A DNA stretch of 56,629 nucleotides from Rubrivivax sp. (GTDB taxonomy: Bacteria; Pseudomonadota; Gammaproteobacteria; Burkholderiales; Burkholderiaceae_C), in the NCBI GenBank assembly GCA_004210455.1, contig SEFA01000038.1, positions 1-56,629 of the forward strand, written 5' to 3'. Shown one piece after another: positions 1 through 7,663 of the stretch. The notes below the pieces were generated by a model. That model was given only the letters and a program-made list of their open reading frames with translations. It was not told the DNA's origin and made no database searches. A program made the position numbers and the translations under genes. Position 1 is the stretch's first letter, and every line of letters starts with the position of its first letter.

Positions 1-284
1 GTGTAAGACTCCGCCGGGACTACTTCAAGCGCAGCACTTCCTGCTCCGTCACCGCCGACGCCTGGTTCCCCCAGCTCTGCCGGATCACCGTCGCGACGGC
101 GGCCATCTCGGCTTCCGTGAGCGCCTGCCGCAGCGGCGGCATGCCGTACGGACGCGGGTGACCCGGCGTCGTCGGCGCGTAGCCGCCGTCGCGACGGTGA
201 TCCGGCAGAGCTGGGGGAACCAGGCGTCGGCGGTGACGGAGCAGGAAGTGCTGCGCTTGAAGTAGTCCCGGCGGAGTCTTACAC
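1..284. repeat. Perfect 103-bp inverted repeat with 78-nt loop at window start
   Basis: Bases 1-103 are the exact reverse complement of 182-284 (position i pairs with 285-i; the match stops at 104/181). The loop 104-181 is unique. The left arm begins at base 1, so the fold-back coincides with the window edge. Both arms carry the last ~27 codons of a cytochrome c gene. This pattern fits a palindromic assembly or amplification artefact at a contig end better than a biological palindrome, but a real inverted duplication cannot be excluded. Confidence 0.95.
20..181 (-). pseudogene. C-terminal fragment of a class I cytochrome c-like protein
   Basis: On the minus strand the loop and left arm read as one frame ending in TAG at 22-20. 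It contains YGMPPLRQALTEAEMAAV and RQSWGNQASAVTEQEV, the usual C-terminal end of periplasmic c-type cytochromes of the alcohol/gluconate dehydrogenase type: the haem-ligand Met region, the WGNQ motif, then an amphipathic tail. The CxxCH haem motif is absent because the frame runs into the inverted repeat at 182. If the fold-back is an artefact, the true gene probably lies upstream of the Fic gene in the same orientation, since the right arm carries the same codons on the plus strand ending at 265. Only family level can be given. Confidence 0.6.
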
Positions 285-290
285 TCGCGC

Positions 291-399
291 ATTCGCAAGT
301 GGGAAAATATGCGCAAAAAGATGCGAAAAATGATTCGCGAAAAGCCTGTTAAGTTGTTTTAAATCAATCATTTGCATAGTTTTCAAGATACGCAAAAGT
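291..399 (+). promoter_or_regulatory. AT-rich Fic promoter region with tandem 12-mer repeats
   Basis: Three contiguous 12-nt units lie at 309-320 (ATGCGCAAAAAG), 321-332 (ATGCGAAAAATG) and 333-344 (ATTCGCGAAAAG). Related copies sit at 291-302 and at 388-399, the last abutting the GTG start. The stretch is far richer in A and T than its surroundings. The phased arrangement suggests an operator bound by several protomers. No clear -35/-10 pair stands out. Confidence 0.5.
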
Positions 400-1633
400 G
401 TCTGCATCAGGAATCGACCATCCGGACCAGTTGGAACCGCTGATCCCACAGGATCAGGCGTGCGAATCCGTGTTCGAAAAGGCGCACGATCTTCGAACCG
501 CCTCTGCGCGGCTGACGGGGGCCTGCCAGGCAGGTGTCAGCCGGGAGCTGGCTTGGCTGCTGCGGGCGATGAACTCCTACTATTCGAACAAGATCGAGGG
601 CGAGCACACTCGTCCTGTCGAGATCGAGCAGGCCATGGCGCATCAGTTCTCCGACGACGCGGAGAAAGCCCGCCTGCAGCGCCTTGCCATCGCGCACATC
701 GAAACGGAACGCTGGCTCTTCGAGTCCCGGCCAGAGACGGCGTCGCTCTACGAGGTCGAATCCGTCCAGGCGATCCATCGTCATCTGTTTTCGCAGCTGG
801 AGCCGCAGGACCGCGTGGTGAGGCTCCTCGATCCTTCCGGGAAGGTGACGGAAGCCGTCGCCGTCGAGCCCGGCATGATCCGCACGCGCGATGTCGCCGT
901 CAGGCGGCATGTGGCGCCAGCGTGGCAGGCGCTCGGTCCCATGCTGGCGCGATGGTCGCAAGGCTACGGACGCGTTCGTCGCGGAGAAATGCAGTTGGTC
1001 GCCGCCGCCGCCGCGCATCACCGCTTGGCTTGGATCCATCCGTTCTTCGACGGCAACGGCCGCACGGCCCGGCTGCATTCGCTGGCCGTGCTGCAGTCGC
1101 TGGATCTCACCTGCGGGCTCTGGTCGCCCCTGCGCGGCCTGGCGCGGAGTGGTGACCGGTATGCGCAGCGGCTCTCCGATGCGGACATGTCTCGCATGGG
1201 CGACCTCGATGGGCGCGGGCAACGCAGCCAGAAGATGCTGATCGAGTGGATCGACTTCTTCCTGGACGTCTGTATCGACCAGGTCCGGTTCATGTCGCGG
1301 ATGCTGAACCTGCAGGACATGGAGGATCGTCTCGGGGCCTTGCTGGCGCACGAGGAACATGTGGTGAAACGCGGGCTCCGGATGGAGGCTTTACGCCCTC
1401 TGCATTACCTGTTCGCAACGCAGGGAGAGATTGCGAGAGGGGAGTTCGCGAGCATGACCGGACTGGGTGATCGCACCGCGGTCTCGCTGATCGGCAAGTT
1501 GATCGACGTCGGTCTCCTGGTGTCCGACACGGCCCGAGGAAAGGTCCGGTTCGGCATCCCGATGCCGGCGTTGCGATTCCTCTTTCCTGCGCTGTGGCCA
1601 GAAGCGGAAGCCGACGCCGCTGCCGGCGGCTGA
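398..1633 (+). CDS. Fic/DOC family protein (class II, auto-inhibited AMP transferase) with C-terminal winged helix
   Basis: 411 residues. The Fic core motif HPFFDGNGRTAR is complete at residues 214-225 (catalytic His214, phosphate-binding GNGR). The inhibitory motif [S/T]xxxE[G/N] appears as SNKIEG at 63-68, before the core, which makes this a class II Fic protein expected to hold itself inactive. Residues ~345-390 (GEFASMTGLGDRTAVSLIGKLID) look like a winged helix, common in stand-alone Fic proteins that may bind DNA. Fic enzymes transfer AMP from ATP to Ser/Thr/Tyr hydroxyls; the target is unknown. The start is GTG with no good ribosome site; the next in-frame Met (residue 58) would cut into the inhibitory helix. 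No FicT/antitoxin-like partner gene is adjacent. Confidence 0.9.
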   Translation: MSASGIDHPDQLEPLIPQDQACESVFEKAHDLRTASARLTGACQAGVSRELAWLLRAMNSYYSNKIEGEHTRPVEIEQAMAHQFSDDAEKARLQRLAIAHIETERWLFESRPETASLYEVESVQAIHRHLFSQLEPQDRVVRLLDPSGKVTEAVAVEPGMIRTRDVAVRRHVAPAWQALGPMLARWSQGYGRVRRGEMQLVAAAAAHHRLAWIHPFFDGNGRTARLHSLAVLQSLDLTCGLWSPLRGLARSGDRYAQRLSDADMSRMGDLDGRGQRSQKMLIEWIDFFLDVCIDQVRFMSRMLNLQDMEDRLGALLAHEEHVVKRGLRMEALRPLHYLFATQGEIARGEFASMTGLGDRTAVSLIGKLIDVGLLVSDTARGKVRFGIPMPALRFLFPALWPEAEADAAAGG

Positions 1634-1740
1634 CGTTCCGGACGCATCACCGAGGCAAGAACAGTCTCAGGGAGTGCCCTCGGGGGCCTGCCGGCTCGCG
1701 CGGCTCGCGCGGCGGGCGCGCCATATGGGGACGGGCCACC

Positions 1741-1783
1741 CTTGATTTCAAGATCTTGAAGCCCGGCTTCTCGCTCCTAGTTT
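1741..1783 (+). promoter_or_regulatory. Candidate heat-shock promoter/operator with 14-bp palindrome
   Basis: TTCAAGATCTTGAA at 1747-1760 is a perfect palindrome. It overlaps CTTGAAG (1755-1761), which resembles a sigma-32 -35 element (CTTGAAA). About 14 nt on, CCTAGTTT (1776-1783) only weakly resembles the -10 consensus. The next gene is an Hsp20, which makes a heat-shock promoter reasonable, but the -10 match is poor. No CIRCE element is visible. Confidence 0.35.
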
Positions 1784-1843
1784 GGGATGCATGGCGGACG
1801 ACGTTCCGCCACGACCCACCCGCAGGATGCCAAGGAGCCCCGC

Positions 1844-2353
1844 ATGTCCCGTCAACTGTTTGCCCGTGCGCTGTTCAACGACCTCGACCGCTTCCAGCGG
1901 GAGATGAGCGGCCTGTTCGAATCCACCGCCGTCCGCGCGCCCTCGCGCGGCGGCTACCCGGCCCTGAACGTCGGCCTGTCGCCGGAAGCCGTGGAGGTCT
2001 ACGCCTTCGCTCCCGGCCTGGATCCTGCCTCCATCGGCGTCGACCTGGACCGCGGCGTGCTGAGCCTGTCCGGTGAGCGTGCGTCCTCGCTGTCCGCTGG
2101 CACCGAAAGCGCCACCGCGCCCCCCGCGGCCGCCGCCGCTGCAGAAGGCGAGCCCGTCGCGCCCCGCGCCCAGGCCGCCGACAAGACCGTCGTCCATCAG
2201 CGTGAGCGCTTCGCCGGCAAGTTCCGCCGCGTGGTCAGCCTGCCCGACGACATCGATCCGGAACAGGTCTCGGCCTCCTACAAGGACGGCGTGCTGCGCG
2301 TCAGCATCAAGCGCCGCCCCGCGCCGCAGCCGCGCCGCATCGACATCCATTGA
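1844..2353 (+). CDS. Small heat-shock protein, Hsp20/alpha-crystallin family (1)
   Basis: 169 residues from ATG 1844, with AAGGAG at 1832-1837 seven bases upstream, which decides this start over an upstream in-frame ATG. The alpha-crystallin domain starts around residue 40 (YPALNVGLSPEAVEVYAFAPG) and ends with the family signature YKDGVLRVSIKRR; the tail has an IxI-like IDIH. A ~40-residue Ala/Pro-rich insertion (residues ~85-115) splits the domain between the beta strands, longer than usual for the family. Hsp20 proteins form ATP-independent oligomeric holdases in the cytoplasm. It is followed by a second Hsp20 gene 61 nt downstream, probably the same operon. Confidence 0.9.
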   Translation: MSRQLFARALFNDLDRFQREMSGLFESTAVRAPSRGGYPALNVGLSPEAVEVYAFAPGLDPASIGVDLDRGVLSLSGERASSLSAGTESATAPPAAAAAAEGEPVAPRAQAADKTVVHQRERFAGKFRRVVSLPDDIDPEQVSASYKDGVLRVSIKRRPAPQPRRIDIH

Positions 2354-2414
2354 GTCGCGGATTCCGACGTCCGCCGATTCCAGACACGAACCGAACCCGA
2401 TTCGAAAGAACACC

Positions 2415-2840
2415 ATGACCACTGCCGTGCACACCCCCGCCGCCGATGCGGCCGAGCAAGTGAAGACCAGCGCCGCCACCGCGGCGCAGACCGCGCGCCG
2501 TCGCGACGACTACGCGATCCCACCGGCCGTCGACGTCCTGGAGGACGCGCAAGGCCTGACGCTGTTCGCCGACCTGCCGGGCGTGCCGCGCGAGCAGCTC
2601 CAGCTGCGCGTCGACAAGGACCGCCTGATCATCGAGGCCGAGATGCAGCTCGACCTGCCGGACGGCCTGAAGGCCGGCCACGTCGAGGTGTCGCGTCAGT
2701 TCTACCGCCGCGCGTTCACGCTGGGCAAGGAGCTGGACGCCGAGCAGATCGGCGCCGAGTTGAGCAACGGCGTGCTGCGCGTGCGCATCCCCAAGGCCGC
2801 GCATGCGCAACCGCGCAAGATCGAAGTCAAGCTGAGCTGA
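2415..2840 (+). CDS. Small heat-shock protein, Hsp20/alpha-crystallin family (2)
   Basis: 141 residues. The alpha-crystallin domain spans residues ~35-135: PPAVDVLEDAQGLTLFADLPGVPREQL opens it, RQFYRRAFTLGKELDAEQI follows, and the signature LSNGVLRVRIPK closes it. It lacks the long insertion of the upstream paralogue. Start ATG 2415 has a weak GAAAGAA ribosome site, consistent with translation in an operon. The pairing of two divergent Hsp20s is common in Proteobacteria, where the two subunits can have distinct roles as in IbpA/IbpB; whether these two co-assemble is inference. Confidence 0.92.
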   Translation: MTTAVHTPAADAAEQVKTSAATAAQTARRRDDYAIPPAVDVLEDAQGLTLFADLPGVPREQLQLRVDKDRLIIEAEMQLDLPDGLKAGHVEVSRQFYRRAFTLGKELDAEQIGAELSNGVLRVRIPKAAHAQPRKIEVKLS

Positions 2841-2857
2841 TCGACAGCTCGCATGAC

Positions 2858-2882
2858 CCCTCTCCCGCACTGCGGGAGAGGG
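2858..2882. terminator. 12-bp stem hairpin between convergent genes (dispersed repeat copy 1)
   Basis: CCCTCTCCCGCA (2858-2869) pairs perfectly with TGCGGGAGAGGG (2871-2882). It sits between the ends of the Hsp20 operon (plus) and the FUSC gene (minus). No T-run follows. The same CCCTCTCCCGC...GCGGGAGAGGG motif recurs at 18897-18920 and in variant form near 45656 and 45718, so it is a dispersed element that may serve as a bidirectional terminator. Confidence 0.6.
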
Positions 2883-2901
2883 CGCAGGAGGCGGCGCGGC
2901 A

Positions 2902-5022
2902 TCACTGCAGGCGCGACAGCGTCACGTCCGGTTCCGGCGGTGCGGCCATCGCGGCGAATGCGGCGTCGGCCGCTTCGCCCGCCCGGGCGGCGTCGTCGAG
3001 GCTGACCTGCAATCGGCGACGCATCCACGGACGCAGGTCTTCCAGCGGACCGACGTCGGGCAGCAGGCTCCAGTCCTGCAGCGCCTGCACCGCATGCGGC
3101 ACCGGTTCCTGACCCACGAGCGCCCGCTGCAGCCGTTTGGCCGACTCCGGCATCTCGGCCAGGAAGTCGGCGTCCAGGTCCTTCGCGCGGCGCATCAGGC
3201 TCTGGCGCATCATCGACAGATGCGCCATCAGCCGGTAGCCGTGATCGAGCACCGTGTTCAGTTCCTGCAGCGGCGGACGCACGCGGCGCGGTTCGGCGGC
3301 GCTGCGCGTCAACGCCGCGGACAGCGCGGCCAGGGCGTCGTAGGCCTGCCGCCGCGCCATGCGTTGCGTGAGCGCACCGGCCGGCGTCATTGCCGCGGTC
3401 ATCGCCTGCATCGCGTACTGCTGCAGCGCCGCGCGCGCCCGCTTGAGCGCGCGCGGCAGGTTGCGGCGCTCCCACGCCGGCAGCACGTAGCTGAACGCCC
3501 AGGCCAGGATCGCGCCCAGTACCGTGTCCGCCAGCCGCTCCGAGATCGCGATCCCATGCGTCGGATCCGCCAGATGCGACTGCAGCAGCGCCATCACCGT
3601 GGCCGCGATCGCCGTGATCAGGTAGCGGCGCGTGACGAACGCGTGCGCGATGCCGACGGCGATCTGCAGCACCACGATCCACAGCGTCTGGTTGGGGATC
3701 AGCGACAGCGCCAGCATCAGCCCGCAGCCGATCGCCGTGCCGAGCACCCGCATGTTGCGGCGCTCCAGCGTCTGGTCGAGGCTGCCGCGCAGCACCACCG
3801 CGACTGACAGCACCAGCCAGTGCGGGTGCGAGGCCCAGGGCAGCGCGAGCGCGATGAAGTAAGCCGATGACAGTGCCAGCGCGCTGCGCAGCGCATGCCG
3901 CATCACCGGCGAGTCGAGGTGGATCTGCGCCTTCAGCAGACCGATCGGCCAGCCGACCGGCGTCACGAAGTTCCGCAGTTCACCGGCGTCCAGCGCCAGG
4001 GGCGGCAAGGGCAGGGAAGCATCGAGCGCACGGCCCATCGCCAGCACTTCGCCGTCCAGATGGGACAGCCGATCCTGCAGCACGAGCTGCAGACGCGTGC
4101 GCGGATCCTGCGGCGGCAGATCCGGCCATTGCGTCGGACGCACCGTGTTCATCGCCGGAGCGCGCTCGTCGAGCAGCGCATCGCGGTATTCATCCAGCAG
4201 CACCGCCAGCGCGCGCAGTCGGCTGACCAGCGCCGTGCGCATGTGCTGGCCGACGGGATCCTCGCCCAGCAGTTCCAGGTCCAGCCGGCTCGCCAGCATC
4301 AGATCGCGGAGTTCCACGACGTGCAGCAGCACCGCCGCGCTTCGCGGATCCGTCTTCGCACGAGGGAACACCTGATCGCGCGCCGTCTGCAGCAGTTCCG
4401 CCAGCTGCGCCTCGTTGCCCAGCCAGTCGCGCATCGCATGCGCCGCGCCGCCGCTGCCGAGCAGCTCGGCCCGCGCGCTCATCAACTGCGCGAGCCCGTG
4501 CAGCGCCTCCGCCAGCGCGAGCCGATGGAACCGCCGCTGCAGGAAGGCGCTGGAAAGCACGCTCCACGCGAGGTAGAGCCCGATGCCCGCCGCGCCGCTC
4601 GCCAGCACGATCATCAACGGCTGCGGCGGCCACGCGAGCGCGAACACCATCGCCAGGATGGGCGCGAAGGACACCGGCCCCGCGCGCGGGCCCCAGCTCA
4701 GCAGCATCGCGCTGCCGAAGGCGAGCGCCGCCACCAGCGCGCCCATCGCGCCGTGGTACGGATGCAGGACCGCCACCAGCCCCACGGCCAGCAGCGTCAT
4801 GCCGCCGGCGGTGAGCACGCGGTTGCGGTTGCGCCGGACGCTGCCCGGCAGATCGGCCAGGCTGGCGCAGATGGCGCAGGCCATCGCCAGCTGCGAGGCG
4901 ACGTGCGACAGCTCGGCCGGGGCCGCATGCGACACGATCACCTGCACCAGCATCACCCCGAGGGCGACGCTGAGGCCGTTCCACCAGTGCGCCGGCCAGT
5001 GACGCCAGCGACCGGCCGCCAT
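2902..5022 (-). CDS. FUSC family inner-membrane protein (YccS/FusC-like)
   Basis: 706 residues. Two hydrophobic blocks (residues ~15-175 and ~365-500), each with several membrane helices, are separated by a soluble helical region and followed by a cytoplasmic C-terminal region, the layout of FUSC proteins (fusaric acid resistance/YccS). The second block has HWLVLSVAVVLRGSLDQTLERRNMRVLGTAIG, the typical FUSC signature. FUSC proteins are presumed efflux components for aromatic acids or other small organic acids; the substrate is unproven. Its ATG shares one base with the TGA of cphA (TGATG), so translation is probably coupled to the cyanophycin synthetases. No membrane-fusion (HlyD) partner is adjacent. 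Confidence 0.85.
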   Translation of the reverse strand: MAAGRWRHWPAHWWNGLSVALGVMLVQVIVSHAAPAELSHVASQLAMACAICASLADLPGSVRRNRNRVLTAGGMTLLAVGLVAVLHPYHGAMGALVAALAFGSAMLLSWGPRAGPVSFAPILAMVFALAWPPQPLMIVLASGAAGIGLYLAWSVLSSAFLQRRFHRLALAEALHGLAQLMSARAELLGSGGAAHAMRDWLGNEAQLAELLQTARDQVFPRAKTDPRSAAVLLHVVELRDLMLASRLDLELLGEDPVGQHMRTALVSRLRALAVLLDEYRDALLDERAPAMNTVRPTQWPDLPPQDPRTRLQLVLQDRLSHLDGEVLAMGRALDASLPLPPLALDAGELRNFVTPVGWPIGLLKAQIHLDSPVMRHALRSALALSSAYFIALALPWASHPHWLVLSVAVVLRGSLDQTLERRNMRVLGTAIGCGLMLALSLIPNQTLWIVVLQIAVGIAHAFVTRRYLITAIAATVMALLQSHLADPTHGIAISERLADTVLGAILAWAFSYVLPAWERRNLPRALKRARAALQQYAMQAMTAAMTPAGALTQRMARRQAYDALAALSAALTRSAAEPRRVRPPLQELNTVLDHGYRLMAHLSMMRQSLMRRAKDLDADFLAEMPESAKRLQRALVGQEPVPHAVQALQDWSLLPDVGPLEDLRPWMRRRLQVSLDDAARAGEAADAAFAAMAAPPEPDVTLSRLQ

Positions 5023-7607
5023 CAGGCTTCCCGGACGCGCTGGTTCAGATGGGCCAGGGCCTCTTCGACCTGGTCGACCAGCACCAGGCAGAGGTCGCCC
5101 GGCTGCAGACGCTCCAGCGCACGGTCGATCGCGACGAACTCGCCGCGGATCTCCTCGATGTGCCTGGTCCGCGTCGCGCCCTTCAGCCCCTGCTGCAGCA
5201 GCGCCAGGACTTCACCGTCCTCGCGGCCGCGCTGGCAGGCGTCCTGGAACAGGATGGCCTCGTCGAAGGCCTCGCCCAGGATCTGCGTCTGGATGCGGAT
5301 GTCCTCGTCGCGGCGGTCGCCGGCGCCGGAGATCACCACCGAGCGCCTGTTGGCCGGCAGCGCCTGCACCGCCTGCACCAGCGCGCGCATCGCGTCGCCG
5401 TTGTGGCCGTAGTCGGCGATCACCGTCGCGCCGCGATAGTCCATCACGTTGAAGCGGCCCGGCACGCTGTCCGGATCGCTCATGAAGCTCGCCAGCCCGC
5501 GCCGGATCGTGTCCCAGTCCAGGCCCACGCCCCAGGCCGCCGCCACCGAGGCCATCGCGTTCTCGTTCTGGAACGGGATCGCGCCGCCGCGGGTGAAGGG
5601 GATGTCGCGCAGCGGGATCGATTCGCGCCACGCGCCCTGCGCCGCGACCAGCGCGTCGCCGTCGATGTAGACGCAGCGCTTGCCCTGCGCGCGGTGCGTC
5701 GCCATCAGCGGGTGATGGCGGTCGCTCGCGAAGAAGATCACCTGGCCCGGGCAGACGTCGGCCATCTTGGCCACGACCGGGTCGGCGGCGTTCAGCACCG
5801 CGTAGCCGTTGGCCGCCACGTTCTGGACGATCACCCGCTTCACCAGCGCCAGTTCCTCGACGGTGTTGAGGAAGTTCATGCCGAGGTGGTCGCCCTCGCC
5901 GAGGTTGGTCACCACCGCCACCTGGCAGCGGTCGAAGCCCAGGCCCTCGCGCAGCACGCCGCCGCGCGCGGTCTCGAAGACCGCCGCTTCCACGTCCGGA
6001 TGCATCAGCACGTTGCGGGCGCTCTTCGGGCCGGAGCAGTCGCCGCTGTCGGTCTGGCGGCCGTCGACGTAGACGCCGTCGGTGTTGGTCATGCCCACGC
6101 GCAGGCCCTGCGTCGCGAACATGTGCGCCACCAGGCGCGAGGTCGTCGTCTTGCCGTTGGTGCCGGTCACCGCCACGATGGGGATGCGGCCGTCCTCGCT
6201 CGCGGCACCGCGGTTGCCGCCGTAGATGCTGGAGATGATGGCCTCGCCCACGTCGCGGCCCTTGCCGTAGGACGGGCTCAGGTGCATGCGCAGTCCCGGC
6301 GCGGCGTTGACCTCGACGATGCCGCCGCTCTGCTCTTCGAGCGGCTTGAGCACGCTCTCGGCCACGACGTCGACGCCGCAGACGTGCAGGCCGACGACCG
6401 TCGCCGCGGCGATCGCGCGCGCGGCGACTTCCGGATGCACGTCGTCGGTCACGTCGGTGGCGGTGCCGCCGGTGGACAGGTTGGCGTTGTTGCGCAGGAT
6501 CACGCGCTGACCCTTGTCCGGCACCGACTCCGGGGTCAGGCCTTGCAGGTCCAGGCGCGCGATCGCGATGTCGTCCAGGCGGATCTTGGTCAGCGACGTC
6601 GCGTGACCGTCGCCGCGGCGCGGGTCCTCGTTGACCTTGTCGACCAGTTGGCGCACCGTGTGCACCCCGTCACCGGTCACGTTCGGCGGATCGCGGCGGG
6701 CCGCGGCCACCAGCTTGTCGCCGACGACCAGCAGCCGGTAGTCGCTGCCGGGCAGGAACTTCTCGACCATCACCGTGCCGATCTCGTCCGCGGCCTTGTA
6801 GGCGATCTCCATGTGCTCGCGCGAGGCGACGTTCACCGTCACGCCCTTGCCCTGGTTGCCGTCCAGCGGCTTGACCACGACCGGCAGGCCGATCTCCAGC
6901 GCCAGTTCCCACGCCTGGTCGACGGTCTCCACCGGCGCGCCGATGGGCACCGGCACACCGGCCGACTGCAGCAGGCGCTTGGACAGGTCCTTGTCCTGCG
7001 CGATCGATTCGGAGACGGCGCTGGTCGCATCGACTTCGGCGGCCCAGATGCGGCGCTGCTTGACGCCCCAGCCCAGTTGCACCAGCGAGCCCTGCGTCAG
7101 GCGGCGGAACGGGATGCCGCGCTTGCAGGCGGCGTCGACGATGGAGCCGGTCGAGGGGCCGAGTCGGATGTCCTCGTCCGTCTCGCGCAGCGCCTTGACG
7201 GCGGCGTCGGCGTCGAAGGCGGCGCCCGACAGCGCCGCGTTGATCAGTTCGACCGCCTGCTCGAAGGCGGCGCGGCCGACATCTTCCTCGCTGTATTCGA
7301 CGACCACCTGGTAGGTGCCGGCTTCCGAGGTGGTGTGCGTGTGGCTGTAGGTCACCGGGCAACCGGCCTGCGCCTGCAGCGCCAGCGCGGCCTGTTCCAG
7401 CACGTGGGCCAGCGTGATCGGCGTCTTGGCGCTGCTGGCCGGCCGCAGCGGGCCGATGCCGGGGAAGCGTTCGCGCAGGCGGGCCTCGAAGCCGGCCATG
7501 TCGGCGATGGCGCGTTCCGTGTCGCTGCAGTGCACGACCGCCTCGATGGCGGTGTGACGGCTCCACATGTTGGGACCGCGGAGGGCGCGTGTGCGGGAGA
7601 CTTCCAT
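5022..7607 (-). CDS. cphA: Cyanophycin synthetase CphA
   Basis: 861 residues. Cyanophycin synthetase polymerises Asp and Arg into multi-L-arginyl-poly-L-aspartate, a nitrogen store. Three modules are visible: N domain (1-~160), ATP-grasp domain with VVVKPLDGNQGKGV (243-256) that adds Asp to the backbone, and a Mur-ligase-like domain with an intact P-loop GTNGKTTTS (482-490) that adds Arg to the side chain. In the N domain the stretch aligned to the metallopeptidase-type HxxEH of the paralogue reads HVLEQ (68-72), so the last His is replaced. The start is ATG 7607 (MEVSRTRALRGPNMW, matching the usual N-terminus); the open frame upstream is a shadow. It follows cphA' by 56 nt and overlaps the FUSC start. 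Confidence 0.96.
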   Translation of the reverse strand: MEVSRTRALRGPNMWSRHTAIEAVVHCSDTERAIADMAGFEARLRERFPGIGPLRPASSAKTPITLAHVLEQAALALQAQAGCPVTYSHTHTTSEAGTYQVVVEYSEEDVGRAAFEQAVELINAALSGAAFDADAAVKALRETDEDIRLGPSTGSIVDAACKRGIPFRRLTQGSLVQLGWGVKQRRIWAAEVDATSAVSESIAQDKDLSKRLLQSAGVPVPIGAPVETVDQAWELALEIGLPVVVKPLDGNQGKGVTVNVASREHMEIAYKAADEIGTVMVEKFLPGSDYRLLVVGDKLVAAARRDPPNVTGDGVHTVRQLVDKVNEDPRRGDGHATSLTKIRLDDIAIARLDLQGLTPESVPDKGQRVILRNNANLSTGGTATDVTDDVHPEVAARAIAAATVVGLHVCGVDVVAESVLKPLEEQSGGIVEVNAAPGLRMHLSPSYGKGRDVGEAIISSIYGGNRGAASEDGRIPIVAVTGTNGKTTTSRLVAHMFATQGLRVGMTNTDGVYVDGRQTDSGDCSGPKSARNVLMHPDVEAAVFETARGGVLREGLGFDRCQVAVVTNLGEGDHLGMNFLNTVEELALVKRVIVQNVAANGYAVLNAADPVVAKMADVCPGQVIFFASDRHHPLMATHRAQGKRCVYIDGDALVAAQGAWRESIPLRDIPFTRGGAIPFQNENAMASVAAAWGVGLDWDTIRRGLASFMSDPDSVPGRFNVMDYRGATVIADYGHNGDAMRALVQAVQALPANRRSVVISGAGDRRDEDIRIQTQILGEAFDEAILFQDACQRGREDGEVLALLQQGLKGATRTRHIEEIRGEFVAIDRALERLQPGDLCLVLVDQVEEALAHLNQRVREA

Positions 7608-7663
7608 CTGTCGTCTTTCGGGTTCGACTGTTCTTTGAAGGGGCAATCGCGAAGCGGGGCGGC

